Below are positions 34,444 through 47,759 of a stretch of DNA of 64,000 nt, one piece after another; positions within the stretch are counted from its first letter, which is position 1, and each line of letters opens with the position of its first letter. The DNA is from Paragonimus skrjabini miyazakii. Lineage: Eukaryota; Platyhelminthes; Trematoda; Plagiorchiida; Troglotrematidae. Position numbers and translations under genes: made by a program. Under the pieces are notes generated by a model that worked only from the letters and a program-made list of their open reading frames with translations, had not been told where the DNA came from and searched no databases. The stretch is taken from contig JTDE01000725.1 in NCBI GenBank assembly GCA_014338405.1, positions 121,895 through 185,894 on the forward strand, in the 5' to 3' direction.

Positions 34444-34544
34444 TCACAATTCCAAATCACGTGGATACGTTTCGAGATGTTTCTTTTTCTTCTTCTTTCT
34501 CCTATTTTTGATCGAATCAGGTGTTTTGCTTAATTGTGCTAAAT
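34444..34544 (-). CDS. Candidate terminal exon (lysine-rich tail), possibly of the Roco gene
   Basis: It follows a textbook acceptor on the minus strand (tttttgtttcag). It starts in phase 1 (two bases) and reads 32 codons to TGA at 34446-34444, with an AATAAA signal behind it. The peptide is hydrophilic with RRKKKKKKHLE, which could be a nuclear-localisation or membrane-contact patch. The phase fits a donor at the end of the 35595-35718 segment (one base left over). Same strand and position make it a candidate last exon of the Roco gene, but a separate small gene cannot be excluded. Confidence 0.45.
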
Positions 34545-34859
34545 CTGAAACAAAAATGAAAATATTTTCTTTGAAACTTATATCGCTTGTGTATAGTAGT
34601 TGAGCCATTTGGAAAATTGAGCATGATAAGTATAGCGTTGGAATATTAGAGAAGCGAGTTTAAATGAACACAAGTCACGTCCCAAAAATTCGTGAACTAA
34701 GCGAAAGAATTCTCCTCCGTGCTATGAGTTTATATGAAAAGCAGCGCACAGTTGTGGACGCCGGAACAATTTTTAAAATAAACTACCGCACGATATAAGA
34801 AAGAAAACATGAAAATTGCATTGGTTTTTCCTCTTGTGCACTTCGGACTAGTTTTGTTC

Positions 34860-35470
34860 TATTGTAGCAAAAAGGCGTCCAACAAAGCACAATCTTTATT
34901 GCCAACTCGCTTGTTACCATGCTACGCGCGCGTTCGCGTTTATGAGTCAGATTCCCAGTTCACAACACCCCCGGTTTCCGCTCGCACGTCGTGTGCAATT
35001 CTACCCGGTTTAGGTGTGTGATTAGCGCCTTCTACACGGGGGGTTTCTGCATGCTATGCCTCGTCCGTTTATCAGATTTCGTTGAGCGATGGCTTGTCCG
35101 GTCGCTCGTGCTGTCTTCCGTCTATCCACTGTGAGCTTTGAACTTACTCCACAGCCGTGTCGAGATATTCCTGAGAGTGTTGGGATAATCGCGTCTCCGA
35201 TTTGGTCGTCCATCCTACTTTGTCTGCCATGTCTCGCTCGTTGGTCCGATCCAGTCGAGTGATAACTCACCCGGTCGCCCACGCTGCCCCCGATCCGTTC
35301 ATTATGTGTTTTCGAACGCATCTCCCTCCTGGGTTGAGGCTCTATACCGAGAGTTGGAATACACGCACCTCCTGCCTGATAGTCCTGATAGTCCGTTCCA
35401 GGTATTTCACTTGTAGGGGGTTTAGATGTTCTCAGAACACAACAGGAGGGTTTAATCGACCCGGTTGTTT
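34860..35470. other. GC-richer block of unknown nature
   Basis: Noticeably richer in C/G and in cg dinucleotides than its AT-rich surroundings, with many pyrimidine-rich words (cgtcgtgtgcaattctacccgg, ctcgctcgttggtccgatcc). A 99-codon minus frame covers 35022-35321 without a recognisable motif. It may be an inserted repeat; no second copy is in the window. Confidence 0.35.
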
Positions 35471-35594
35471 CCAGTACAAAAACTGATAAGTAGATTGTGA
35501 CACTTCAACTTAGCAACCACCCGTCCAATTTTCAGCCCAACCCATGTAAGTTGGTGGCATTTGACACTAGTTTCACGTTAATGATAGTTAGAAC

Positions 35595-35718
35595 CTTTTG
35601 GTGTGTACGGTAAAATCGTAATTAAATTACGTTCGGTATGACTTATGCCGTTTTTATGATCTTGAGAATGACTGATGCCGTGTAGACATGCACCAAGATA
35701 ATCAATAAGGCTCATCTT
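35595..35718 (-). CDS. Candidate Roco-gene exon: possible kinase N-lobe piece
   Basis: On the minus strand an acceptor (caaaatttacag) is followed by 41 open codons ending at CCAAAAG|GTTCTA. The peptide starts KMSLIDYLGACLHGIS and ends LITILPYTPK, resembling the beta4-beta5 and hinge part of a protein kinase N-lobe (as in LRRK1, where HP.IV.LIG...L..ELAP follows alphaC) with an inserted His/Ser-rich loop. It starts in phase 0, whereas the preceding recognised exon ends in phase 1, so at least one exon (expected to hold the glycine loop and Lys) would lie between. The donor is weak (GTTCTA). Confidence 0.4.
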
Positions 35719-36959
35719 CTGTAAATTTTGCAAATGGGACGTAGAATGATCTGACGTTTGATTGCCATGTGTGTGCTTGGCCTGCAAACCGAAGTGGTAG
35801 GTTCGCCTACGCAGTTTGTAGCCTTTTGCTTCTAACTGTTACGTGAGAAATATTTATGTTATTGGGTTTTTCAGATACAGGTATTAAAAACTACACTTGA
35901 TAAACAGGCTGTCCACAAGACCGGATGCTTATCGGGCCGATTAAGTGAAGATCACCCAATGCGAGTTGATAATGTAGTAACCAAGACAATCAGCAGTACA
36001 AGATAAACACACACACACATATATTATAGTTCTAACTCAGCCCAGCGTCAAGGATAATCAGTTTGCGTTATTCAGATGTTTAAGGTCACCTATTTGAAAG
36101 TGGTAAGTCTTCGATTTCTGATTGGACCTGCCAGCCACAGAAGTGACTGATAAGCCCACACACCCATGCTTTCTGAAACGGCACACGTATGTATCAATGG
36201 TACCTTACTCTAGTTAAAAATATCCAATGAATGGACCAAAAGCAGTTTCCATCGTGCGACCTCAATCTGAACGCCTTATCAATTCCACATCTCTATTCAA
36301 GCAGTGCTAGTTCTGGAAAATTGTATACTACTCGTGTCACGCAATTTAAAAGGTGCACAATCTTGAAGCAATGTTATTTCCGAATGTATCGTAAAAAGAT
36401 CACGGTTGTAATGTAAGATACATGAACAACCCCAACTGTGTAAGCTTTTTTCAATCACAAACGCAATCTGTTATGCAAATAAATGGACTACCAAATGTAT
36501 ACAGGCAGTTGTCAATCAATGAAATAAATGTCAGCCTTTTGATATAATATATAAAATCCAGTAGCAGTGACTTGTCACATGGAGTGGAAAAGCTGATAGT
36601 ACACGAAAAGACACGGTTAAGCATTTAAACCATGAATAAGTAAACTGCTTCGTGACAGCTATGTCAACCACTGACTCTAAACTTATGCTTGCCAACGACA
36701 CATTATTTGGTTGTCTATTTTTCTTACAATAATAATTAAAAAGAACTATCGCAATACGGCCTGCGGATCCATCTTACATAATCATCTTGATACCAACACT
36801 CGTGTATTTAGACACCTGAATCTATCTGATCTTGAGTAGTGTTTTGGTTTTCACCCCACTTATAGATTACCCGAACGTTTCTAAATGGAAAAATTGAAGT
36901 CTGTCTTTTCTAACTATAGGTTTTCTCTTCGTGTTAGGAAAAATCGGGTTGAAACTTAC

Positions 36960-37127
36960 AGGCCAGACCTCGTTCTGGAGGTGCAAGTAGACAAGTCGAC
37001 AATTTGTAGACACAAGCCGGACATTTACGATATCTCAGTTCTTGAACTTCTTGTGGTGTGAACCATTCTCCCGTGAATGTCAACTCACCACAATTAGGAC
37101 ATTGCATCAAGCGTTTATAACAAAGTC
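36960..37127 (-). CDS. Roco-gene exon: post-COR zinc-binding-like module
   Basis: 168 bp, phase 1 at both ends. The acceptor on the minus strand is T-rich (ttttatttcgttttcag) and the donor is a perfect GTAAGT. The peptide has two CxxC pairs: QCPNCGEL near its start and KCPACVYKLSTC about 27 residues later. Roco proteins such as LRRK1 have a similar (V/I)PCPxC segment right after COR-B. Joining from the exon at 38321-38723 keeps the frame (one base plus two). If unspliced, the frame would run to a stop at 36934. Confidence 0.7.
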
Positions 37128-38320
37128 CTGAAAACGAAATAAAACAGAAAGAGGAAGTGAATAAGCTTTCACACAGACAGAGGAATGAGGTAAGATATTG
37201 TTTACCGGGTTCATGAAAACAGCAAGGTAGCAAACAATAATTGTTTTGTTTCACCATCGGGGTAAATTCCTCATAATAAATAGGAAACAAGTAACCAAGG
37301 CAACCAAGATAATTGGACAATAAAGAGTGTGGACTGCATGTTTACTAGAAGTCGAGCAGTCCCTATTTTAAACTGTGAGTTCGATTGTGTGGAGACCACG
37401 AGCAAGGTTAAGTGTTCCCACGAATAGTGTATTTCAAAAATCGACCGACTCATAACGATACTTCAAGAGCTGGTTGTTGTCAAGCTTAGAAATGACGAAG
37501 CGATCTTTGTTTATGCACTACAATTTGGTGAGTATTACCTAGAAATAAATACGCGACAGAACAACAAGATTGAAGGATGAGACAGAGAGCAACAATTAAA
37601 GTTTATGCTTGTGCAGTTTGAACATTTGAACATTTTACTCAACTCTGCACTTTAAACGTAACGTTTTTAATTACGTTTGTGAGTAAACTTGTCGCGTTTT
37701 GCAAAACTGCTCCTCAACCTAAACACTTTAAACCGAGCACCGTCGTCTTAATGTTCGTGAGAAATAAACCTGAACAAAAGCAGAATAATTGCTAACTGAA
37801 ATAATCTGGAAACTCAATACAAGAACAGATCTGATGACCACTATTCCGTAGTCAAAGGTTATGCAATTATTTGCTCGAGCGTCAAGTTACATATCTCCGT
37901 TAGTCAGGCAACAACCTCAGTTGTCTTAACGTAAACGCTGTGTGTTCGTATTATCAATATACCTGTTCTTCACTTGAATACTCACCCTGTTTGAACCTCA
38001 TGGCTAAGCTGTTGCAATATAAACGGTCTTAATCGATTTGCCTGTATTTAGATTCACATGACTTGACAACCGAGGATACTAGAGCTAGTGCAACTGAATA
38101 GAAACAATCTACGAAGTCTATCCAATAGCTGACAATTTAATTTCGTACGGTTTTGTGTTGAAGATCTCAATGACTGAAAATTCGTTCATCGGATGTAACA
38201 AAAACCATTATACAAAATCAATATGGCTCGCAAAAAGTAGTGTATTTTTTGAAGGAAGAAATTAAACTACTGGCTGATCTAAGACGGTAAGGGTTTGGTC
38301 GAATTCCTTCAGTTACTCAC

Positions 38321-38723
38321 TTGGATAAGCCAACAAAACGCTTTCAAATTCCTTTAAAACAGGTAGCACTAAGTCCCAAAGTTGCTCTTCAGAAATCGGC
38401 CAATTGTGCCAGAGAGGTCTGTCTTTCCTATGCTTCCGTTTAGTTGGTTTAGGAGATATCGGATCCGAGGATGCCTCCGTCCATTTTTCAACTGCCTCTG
38501 TCTCTGCTTCTTCTGTATTAGAAATTACATTAGGTTCTCCTGATTGATTGATAGAAGGAAGTGTGCTGTTGTTTGCCAGTGGTACAGATTTTGAAACAGC
38601 CCGAATCTCAAAGCGGATCAAATGAGTTGAATCTTCCTGTTCGTCCAGTGTGAATCGAATTAAGATATTGTTGGTGAAATTGTGCATCTGCACTCCACCT
38701 TTCCAATGAGCCACATAGTGAAA
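38321..38723 (-). CDS. Roco-gene exon: COR-B domain
   Basis: 403 bp, starting in phase 0 after an AAAG acceptor with a pyrimidine-rich run (caattctttccattctg) and ending at CCAA|GTGAGT in phase 1. It begins FHYVAHWKGGVQMHNF, the YW+xG-like start of COR-B, and goes on with the beta-rich ILIRFTLDEQEDSTHLIRFEIRA. After a Ser/Pro/Lys linker (PKPTKRKHRKDR) comes a helix, EEQLWDLVLPVLKEFESVLLAYP, as in LRRK1 before its Cys-rich segment. The frame fits both neighbouring exons (44304-44596 ends phase 0; 36960-37127 starts with two bases). Confidence 0.75.
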
Positions 38724-41700
38724 CTTTAATCAACAGAATGGAAAGAATTGCGTTCTGTTGAATACAAAAGCTTATGCTTTTTTTATAAAGTGTTTATAAA
38801 TTTTCTGGAGTTCAAAATAATGCTGATTCAGAAAATGGTAAGCACAAGGTCTAGACTCATTTTGAACATCATCAACATAGGTTACGACGGGTGAAAATGT
38901 AATCATTAGAGGTTAAAAAGAGTATGGCAGCTGTTTAGAAAACAATCGGAAGCGACGAAATACGGCCAAAATTTCATTAATTTTGAAATGCAACGGATGA
39001 CGTACAGATCAATCAAGATTACAAATCATCCTCAAGAGTAACCTGATATAACTGAATATAAATGGATATCTCCATAACACACAGGGCTGATTATTGATAG
39101 CTTTTGATTGCATAGTATCAATACTTCAAACCATAAGTTGTGGGTATCCACCAGTATAATAAACAATATTTCAATACTAACTTTCTGATCTACGGTTGAT
39201 TAACGTCTTGGGATGAAAAATTCTGCGTACCATCCTTACCGGATGTTACCTCGAAAAGAGTTCTGTAATGATTATCTCAACCCCTCTGGTCTTTACTTCT
39301 TAAATCTGTTTCCCATCGCTACTTCTATCTATCCCATGAAGTTTCTTCTACAGTTGCAACATTAACAGTGGATACAATAACTGGAAGAGCGCACGAAGAT
39401 GAAGTTTTTATTCGTAATGTGAACTACTCCACGGTTTTTAGCCGCAAACTCAAGTTTTGGAGGTCTGAAAGCGTGTTTTCGTGTGACAGTATTCATCTTG
39501 TTAATTGTGGTGTTTGAAATTTCAACCACAAGAGAAAAATTTAATACCTACAGATTTCTTGTCATTTGAAATCTCAATATATGGGTTTCATGGGACAACA
39601 CATTCTACAGTGGCATACTGATACAATAAGTTGGGTTCAATAAGATCAGCGGTCTGCTCAAAAAGCCACTTTTATTGGTTGCCCACATAAACAGTTGGTC
39701 CTAGGCCGAAAGAGTCAGTTTGCAGTCGCATCAAGTCCTGTAGCATGCACATTGGGAAAGTGGCTTTACCAGATGATTAAATTTTACTGACATCCTGGAG
39801 AATATTGGAAATTACAACACAAAAACAAACCTACTTCAAATCTGAGAGACTGCGTAAGCCCTTAATGAAGTCAAAGATTTTCAAGACGGGCTCCAGAACT
39901 TTCACTACCCATTTCGCCAGTCTGCGCTGAAGTCAGTTTGTCATCAACAAGAAGAATGCAACAGAATCCGAGAATTATAAATCGTTCTGGAGCCACAGAC
40001 GTGTGATACCTGTAATCATCCAGGTGTTAACTTTTCTTACACCTGCTGTTCAATTAAACCGACAGCTTTTAGACCTAACAGACAAATTACATCTCCTTCT
40101 ATCTACCGGACTATAACACTTCGTATTGCTGAGGAGGAAAACATTTTTGAGCTGCAGATAGAGTGTTCCAATGCACAATGCCTATTTGCTAATGTATCCC
40201 CGAATGAAGCGATTCACATTACTGTCTGATGAAACATCCTATCGACCCTGATCTACTTATTTTTCGTGTGCGAAAATTTGCTATTTTCTACACCAGGATA
40301 GTACACTTTTGTTCAGTACACAGTTCAGTTACCGGATGGGTGATATAGACATGGATACTCTTTCTAGGTTTAGGATGGCTGATATCTATATGATCTCTCT
40401 TGCGACCCGGCTGTGATCTCATTAACGACCCGATTCACAATCTTATAGGCACCAACAAGCCCACATACATGCCGGCATACGGCGACATTAAAAACTGACT
40501 TGAACTAAGAAGAAAGTTTTCTATGCCCAGTTGTTCTTGAGTTTTTTTTATAAAAGGCACACCAAAGTCTCGCGCGGACCCTCTTGAAAAAAATGAAAAA
40601 AATGTTTCCTATTTTTTAAAGTTATTTTGTAATTTTTATTTCTGCTACTTTTTGAAGTTTTTCTGTCAAAACGGACATCATTTAAGCTTTATGTACGGTT
40701 GTATACTACAAAGTAGTATTATGACTGCAGCAAAGGAGTTGATGGGTTCACATAGAAAATGAACGGTTTAATAGAATTGTCTGGTTTTAAAATTATGTCG
40801 CGAAAGTATACTCGAGCGACCACGATGGACTCAAAACGTGTTAATTCAACTGGTTTGATAATCAACTCTCAACAATTTTGGCATTCCCATTGTCAATTGT
40901 TTACTGAAAATTTAAGGTCGGAAAGAACTGTATAAAACAACTTGCCTAGTATTTTACGATTTCCGCAGAAGGTTAAACACTTGTTGAAATAGTTCGAAAA
41001 TATGAGTTACCAGATAATTACTTTGTTTGTCGTGTTATTGTCAGTGATTTCAAAATCAGTTTTCGGGTGTATCTTATGCCTAGAGAACAGTAAGGTTTTC
41101 GACAAAATGGGTGATCGATAAGTTTTGCCACCTTCTACTATAGTGAACGATTTGTACACATCCACGTGATGTCCATTCGATGATTATTGATTGATTGTGA
41201 GAAATCCAGTAGGCGTAGTCAGTTGGGGTACGCGAATCGACTGTTGGTTCGGAAGCTGCTTACTGCTTGAGACTAACAGCAGACCAGTGAAGTCTTCAGT
41301 GTGGAGTAGTCCTCAGCTTGTACTGGTCACGATAACATTCATATGACTGTTTAATTTGTAGTAGTTTTGTCCGGTTCGTTTCAACCGAGCTCAACATTGT
41401 TGTATGTTTTACAAAAATCGGAGCCTTTCGTTACGCGCCGCGAGATTCTGGAAACGGTTTATTCCAGAACAGCAAAACTAGTCAATACTGTCTCTTATCC
41501 GATTTCGTTGTACACTCTTGTTCGCAGGGCGTACGGAGTTATCAGTGGGGCTTTTACTGTAATGCTACTGTGATATTATTGTAGAAAACGGCAACTGAAT
41601 CGTTTTAGTGAACCCCTTTCAAGTGACTGAAGTTTATTCAGTGCTCAATCACTAAGTTAACTTCGGCTGCTAAATATCCTTCGATTACTTTGGACTGCTT

Positions 41701-42773
41701 GAGCTACTTGACTTATCTACGGGCTTCTGCTAGATGGCCCTAACTACCTTTGGAGAGAGGGTGGAGGACAGAGAAACCTTGACGTTTGCAGTTGCACACA
41801 AACCTACAACTGACTATGAACAGCTAACACTTGACCGATCATGGGACAACAAAGCAAAATTGTCATTGCCAATCGTACCGAATTAATGACTCCAACATAT
41901 ATGACAAAGAAGTACCCCAAATTGACTGCGGCCTTTTCACAACCACTGCGATAAGTGACTAGGTCCTTGACCGTTAATGTTTACGTCATGGTGATAAGTT
42001 CCGATCAATCGCCTCACCTTGCAAAATGGTTCAACGCAATTTCAAAAAGGCTGTTGGACTTATTTATGTTAGTTACTAACTTGTATCTATTGTCGCTTTA
42101 GTCAAATCTATGATGTAGTGTCTTATTGTTTCGCCTGCCCCTCTCAAGATGATTTACTTTCTTTCAGATTTTCATACGTGGGGAGTGATGCTGTGTGATA
42201 AACCCTGTAGGTTTTAAAGCACTTCTATTCGTTTACTTGTGTATATTTTCTTTAAAATACGTATGTGTATATATATGATATATTTTGTATTTGCTAATTC
42301 TGCAAAATAACACAACAGTAACAAGACAGACAGACAGTCAGTATACATATTACTTGTTGTATATATATATTAAATAACGATTACGTGTGAAAAATATATT
42401 ACACACACTACACACAAAACACCCCACTCATATTTGCATACACCATATCCTATATATAGCATAAATAGAATGCGTACAGTGCATGCACCGTAATATATAT
42501 ATATATATATGGTATAAAGTTAAGGGGTCATAAGGTTAAACACAAATTTTCGAAATCGGCGGGTGTCGACAAACAAACAAGTAGAATTGCTTGCTGATTA
42601 ATGTTTTGTTAAAGACCTGCTCAGCAGGCACGCACTAAGCAGGCGTTTGTGTCGGCGGGACGTAGACTCTTTCATAGTTCACATATGTCCATGACACACC
42701 ACTGCGTCCGTAATTTTGTATCTATCTGCATTTAATTAGACTGGAACATGCTACCTTCTAATTGCGGAGCCTT
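38724..42773. other. Intron of the Roco gene, no other gene recognised
   Basis: AT-rich DNA with no convincing exon. An 18-bp AT dinucleotide run lies at 42493-42510. Confidence 0.4.
42493..42510. repeat. AT dinucleotide microsatellite
   Basis: Nine AT units in an AT-rich stretch (42240-42530) that also has shorter TATA runs. Confidence 0.9.
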
Positions 42774-43326
42774 TTATAAGTCGGCCAACAGGGTACATCC
42801 AGCAGTCTTGCTGTTCATGTTTGCAACGATCTCCCGCTTTCTCTTACAGTTGTTCAGCATGCTATGGTACATTTCCACCATGGGTTTAAACATGACATCT
42901 GTGTTCATAACGTAACAGAAAGCGAGAGGCACAGTTGCTCCTAATGTTGTGAAGACAGTCGGCAGATGTGTTTGGACAAATGTCACACGAACATTATAAC
43001 CTCACTTCCAACTGGTCGCTTATTTGCTTGCAAGTCGGCACTGGTTCATTCAAGTATATATCCAGCAACGGTGCTTGCTTTGTGATCAGGAAGACTGGTA
43101 TACTTAAAATGTGAACTCCGTCAAAAAATTTGTCAACAGAGACAAAACATGAATCACTATACCTTAATAATTCGGCTCGTACTTGTCGGTCCGTAATGTA
43201 CAATCCGTTAGATTGATATATAGCCATTTTAACTGTAGCTAGTAGACGAATTACCCAGAACCGTCTCAATCCTGTACACCCCATTAGGAAAACCAGGTTT
43301 ATTTTGTTAAAGTCGACTTCGTCCAC
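42774..43326 (-). pseudogene. Unknown frameshifted open frame within a Roco intron
   Basis: Minus-strand frame 43326-42994 (110 codons) is followed at once by 42986-42774 (70 codons) in another frame. A +1 shift near 42992 (after ...QLEVR) would give one ~180-codon reading. Composition looks coding: few low-complexity runs, aromatic and charged residues mixed, a central SCFVSVDKFFDGVHILSIPVF, and an end rich in Lys/Arg/Asn. No family recognised and no splice sites flank it. It could be a processed or transposon-borne pseudogene. Confidence 0.35.
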
Positions 43327-44303
43327 CTCTTTTTACACACAACACAGGCCTTTCATTGCTTCTATGGTCATCCGGTCAGTCAGTCTAACACGTTCCAGAT
43401 TACACATACTGACTAACTTTTGCAAACTTCGTTAAATGCAATCTTTAAATAAGTACCTATAGAAGTTGTTTGCATCGTCCGGCGCTTGACCTAGTAGCCG
43501 AGGTCAGTGGCGTGGTAGGCGTCGTCCAGAAGGATTTAATTGCAGGCATCATTACTTAATACCGTACAAAGTGTCCGTACTACCTACCGACTTCTCTACT
43601 CGGTGGTTTGGAATACTATTCTACAATCCAAAGTTACTTGTAAATAATGATCTTGATGAGTAATTCACGAGCTCATAGAAGACCGGAGTTGGAATATCGG
43701 TTCAGATTCTGTTTCACAACAACACTATAGTTTTAAGAAAGCGATAGTTGAACTTAATGCCTTCTTTCAAAATGTACTAACTTCGAAACCTAGGTGGATC
43801 CTAAAGCTGCTACTAAGTACATTACAACGGGAAATTTCTTACTGGTTGGATTGTGTTAACTTTGTTGCACACCTTAAAGACCACATTTGCGACATTGCTT
43901 TCGAATGATACCGCAATGTAGAATGCTCTTGGGTATGACAATACTAATTACGTCTTTATCTGATCACCCAAAACTTTGGGCTTTGTCATGCCTGCTGATA
44001 CGAGACAGCTAAGCTCAACCGATGTGCCGTATTCGTGTTCAAGTTTAAGTTCCTGAACCTCAGAAAATACCAATGGTAAATGATTGCGGACAGAACAGTG
44101 CAAAATAGACATCAATCATTTATTGCAATCACGTGCCTTGTAGATATTTAGAAAAGGCAAGGGTGACACTTCCGCTAAAACTGAGTTACCAAGTCCAACT
44201 ATACACAGAATGACACTGGTTACTTTAAATCTAGTCCGATTACTTTCAAGGGAATTTGCAAAACAATTGGTCGAGTAACGATTTCATTAAAGAAAAACCA
44301 TAC

Positions 44304-44596
44304 CTTGAATTCTTCTGGCCAGTTCAGGCGCACTGTAGCCCGTTCGAAGCATCCGTTTGGAAATTCGCGGGGAAATCGGTAAACAGGTGTGATAGAACGT
44401 GGACCATGTAGACAGGCCTCTGACCACCACTCTGCACACGACCCTTTGTTGGGGGGTTCGCTTGTGGTGATCAAACAGGGGAACAACAGTGCAGGCAGTG
44501 GACCAAAGACAATTTCGGTTGGGGTCCCTATTGGAGTGGATCGTGCAGATGAGTCTTCTTCGACGGTAGCGTACAGTCCTGCACTAGCAACCACTT
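44304..44596 (-). CDS. Roco-gene exon: COR-A end to COR-B start
   Basis: 293 bp on the minus strand. The acceptor is acaccagcag, starting with two bases of a codon (phase 1), and the donor is TTCAAG|GTATGG (phase 0). The peptide contains LPALLFPCLI (COR consensus l-vPslLp), then after a loop ITPVYRFPREFPNGCFERATVRL, matching the lP.glFsRLivrl strand that begins COR-B. It joins in frame to 38321-38723. Exon 1 ends in phase 0, so a direct join from exon 1 is out of frame and a further exon is expected between 44597 and 52379. Confidence 0.75.
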
Positions 44597-47594
44597 CTGC
44601 TGGTGTAGGTGGCAGCGTGTTGACCTGTCAAAATGGAAGTGCCAGATACGAAAACGTTGATGTAACATCAGTCTTCCACTCTCAATGCGACGACAGCTAC
44701 TCTGGGAGTGGTAAATCTGCTAGAAGCTCGCATGAAATATTCTCGGTGTGTCTCGATGAGACTAAGCAATGCCGGATATTTTCAGGCTGCTGCTGTCTGA
44801 CTGAAGCAGTCATATTAAAACATTTTTTTGAGAACCGGACTCTTTACAACATGACAAGCTAACTTTAATCCCATTGATTAGGATAGAACTGGACTGACCT
44901 GAATAACAACCAGCATCTCTCGTGCCAGCAGATCAGGCACAACCAGCTACCGAGGAATTATCAGACATGGTAGTGATTGGCAAAATTAATTACCGAGTGG
45001 ATGCTACAGTCGGTTTATTCTAAGCGTAATGTCATTACCGTAATTTTGTAGGTTTAACATTCACACCAGCACTTTCGAATAATCAGCTTTGAAAGTAATA
45101 TCTGAATTTTCCTGTGATAATTTATCTTTTTCCGATCGTATTTTGGCCTACGATAAGTGGGTTGAGCTCATAGTGGTAGATTTGAGATGACTGCCGTCAT
45201 TTTTAGAAAATACTGGCAATTCAACAGGTTCATTTGGAACGATTGTACACAAATAACACGCTTGCTTCGTCTAGTATGTTGATTAACTGAATCGTATTGA
45301 CTAGACGAGACCTGTTGTCCCGTACCGTACGGAAGGGAATGGACACATCCACAAATATACCCGAACTTTACAAGCCTGCTTAGTATATTTGTGATGACGG
45401 TACTAATTAACCGGATGTTAAAGCGGCTCAACCCACTGGGTTGTAATCGTGAGACCGGGGACTTGACTCAAGGTCGAAACTAAATTGGCATCAATCCCAG
45501 AACCACTGGCTAACACTGAAGAGAACTGAGGATGAAATTATCACCGGTTACTAAATAGTGCCCCTGGTCTAAGGCCAACAGTTACAGAATCAACGCTGTC
45601 ACAAAAGAATAAATCACAACATCACAGCTGCTAACTTCAGCCCACGAAGTAGGTTGAGTCAAGCAGAAGTTCTGATAGGAATTTAGCTTCCTGTCATGGA
45701 GAATACGTGATACACATGTACTACAGTTTTCTCGCACAAAAGCTGACCGGTGAGTCGTGACAGAAAGTTCAGTCATTACCACTTGCAAGCTTTGTGCAAA
45801 CTACATTGTTATCTGGGGATATACGTAGTAAAAGTTAGATTAACTTAGACAGACGATATCATGGTCTGGACTTCACAGTTCAGTTTGAGTCATTGACCAC
45901 ACAGAACCGTCCAGACAGTGGTAATTGTTTGTTCTTTTGATTGATTGCAGCCAACGGTTTCTCCTTAATCGCAGGTGGTTAAATTTATTTGCTGGATCTC
46001 TATTTCCGCCTTAACTGGTTGCTTTTTATCAAGCGAGCACCGTTTAAAACCAGCGGAAGACAAGAAACATAGAAAAAATTATTTTGGTCGTGGAATAAAC
46101 ACCACAGCCAACAAACAACGAACGGTAGAATAAAAACACGTCTCTTTGTTTGCTGCTGGTTTCCTCAGGTTATTAGGACAGGAAGCCTTGCCGGCTTCCG
46201 TGGCGAGTGTTTCATTTGTTTACAACAATTGACGGTTTGAAGTCCGTCGTCGACTGACAGTGGGCTGTTTCTATGAGTCCCACCACTGGTTTGTTTACCA
46301 CCCAGCTAATCTCCTTTGATCTCAAATATGTTTTATGGGTATCTTCGTTCCAACTGTCAGTCCAGTGTCATATTCAGTTTTGGTTTTGATGTCTTGGACA
46401 TTCCGTATTAATCTGTGACTAATCTGGTGTCTCTGTTAACATTTTCAAGTGCACCCCATGGTCTGATTGTCCTCGACGGTCAATCCACGGCAGTAATTGC
46501 CAGTCCATTTGCACGTGAGATGCGATCCACCACCATCGTTGTCCTTACTGTCGTCCTGGGTTGGTATTTCTTCAATTTGACGTGCGAAGCGTAAATCAAC
46601 CTAATGAAACTAACTAGGTGTGATTGATCTAACAGAAACGTGACCACTGCAAAATAGAATAATGAACTTGAGATGGTTGTTTCCAAGGCTTAGTACAAAC
46701 AGTATCCTGGTCGACTGTATGTTACTATCATTCCATAAAGGATCTTTTTGTTGGCAGTGTAGTGAAAAGTCATCATTTTCTGAATAAATTGTCACGCATT
46801 TCAAGCATGCGAGATGGTCAGTATGGTCCAAAAACCCTATCCAGTAAATTCATACACGTACGAGATAGATTGCACCTCATCTCAGTGTGGCGCCAGGCGA
46901 ACGGCATAGTATTAAACATCTATGTGAGACCTGAACAAAATGATTAACCTTTTGCCGGCACACAAGGAGATAGAAAAACTGTACGTGTCTCCAGGGGATG
47001 ATGAAGAAAAAACTAGAAAGGAAGTCACTCACCGTCTATGAGTACCGACGGCCAGATCAAAAAGTACATGATGCCGGTTTTCACTCAGTCAACGTATAGA
47101 AAACTCGCTCACTTACACAGGCACATATACCGAAATCCTTCTCAGAATGTGAGACGTTAACTTGATTATGTGCAACAACCCGTTCATCAGAACACATGGA
47201 TCGTCTGGCCCACCAGTCTTATCCCGGAGAAAGGTTCCCACTGACACCTGTCTGTGGACATTTTACTAGAACTCTGATCATCCCACGTGACTGTCAATCG
47301 AACAAAATGGCGTCATCTATTTGATATAAATTGATACTTCAATGCAGACCAAGTTGGTCAACACAATGAGTATATTCCTCTTAACCAAAAAGGAGTCTCA
47401 CCAAAACGAAGCACAGTGTTGTTGTTTTGTCAACGCTAAGTTCGCTAATATTAATACTCAACAATACAAACTAGAAGAAGGTTGAAACAGAAGAATTGTT
47501 TATTAACCTCTTGGTTTTACTGAAAGTTCTGTTGTGGGATTTGATTAGTCTAAACTGAATATCACTTACTATTGATCATAACATGCATATTTAG
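44597..47594. other. Roco intron, no exon recognised
   Basis: Minus-strand frames at 45168-45431, 45582-45788 and 46480-46686 were inspected as candidates for the missing Roco exon. None shows a COR motif or a phase-0/phase-1 splice pair that I could defend. Confidence 0.4.
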
Positions 47595-47759
47595 AAAAGC
47601 TTTTCAGCGGTTGGACATTCAGTATTCCAAATTCAGTCATACCCCACGTGATCTCAGCGACAAATTGGCCAACAGGGTTGCTTTACGAAAACATTATTTT
47701 CAATTATTAAAATTAGTGCAAGGAGTGGAATTAGTAGGCATTCTGATTTCTCATTACAG
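47595..47759 (+). CDS. Candidate exon of an unknown gene nested in a Roco intron
   Basis: 165 bp between catatttag| and ATTACAG... with donor |GTGAGT at 47760, phase 2 at both ends. The peptide is helical and charged (KAFQRLDIQYSKFSHTPRDLSDKLANRVALRKHYF begins it). It joins in frame to 48537-48686 (phase 2). No family recognised. Confidence 0.4.

Noticed and set aside
36006..36023. CA-repeat run and other short purine/pyrimidine runs as regulatory elements
   Set aside because: Simple microsatellites; no evidence of function.
34545..36959. Complete kinase domain of a Roco kinase
   Set aside because: I looked on the minus strand for glycine-loop, HRD and DFG words and found none in a usable frame; only one N-lobe-like piece remains.
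44389..44862. 157-codon plus-strand open frame
   Set aside because: Its first half is the antisense of a Roco exon with clear COR motifs and splice sites; no motif of its own.
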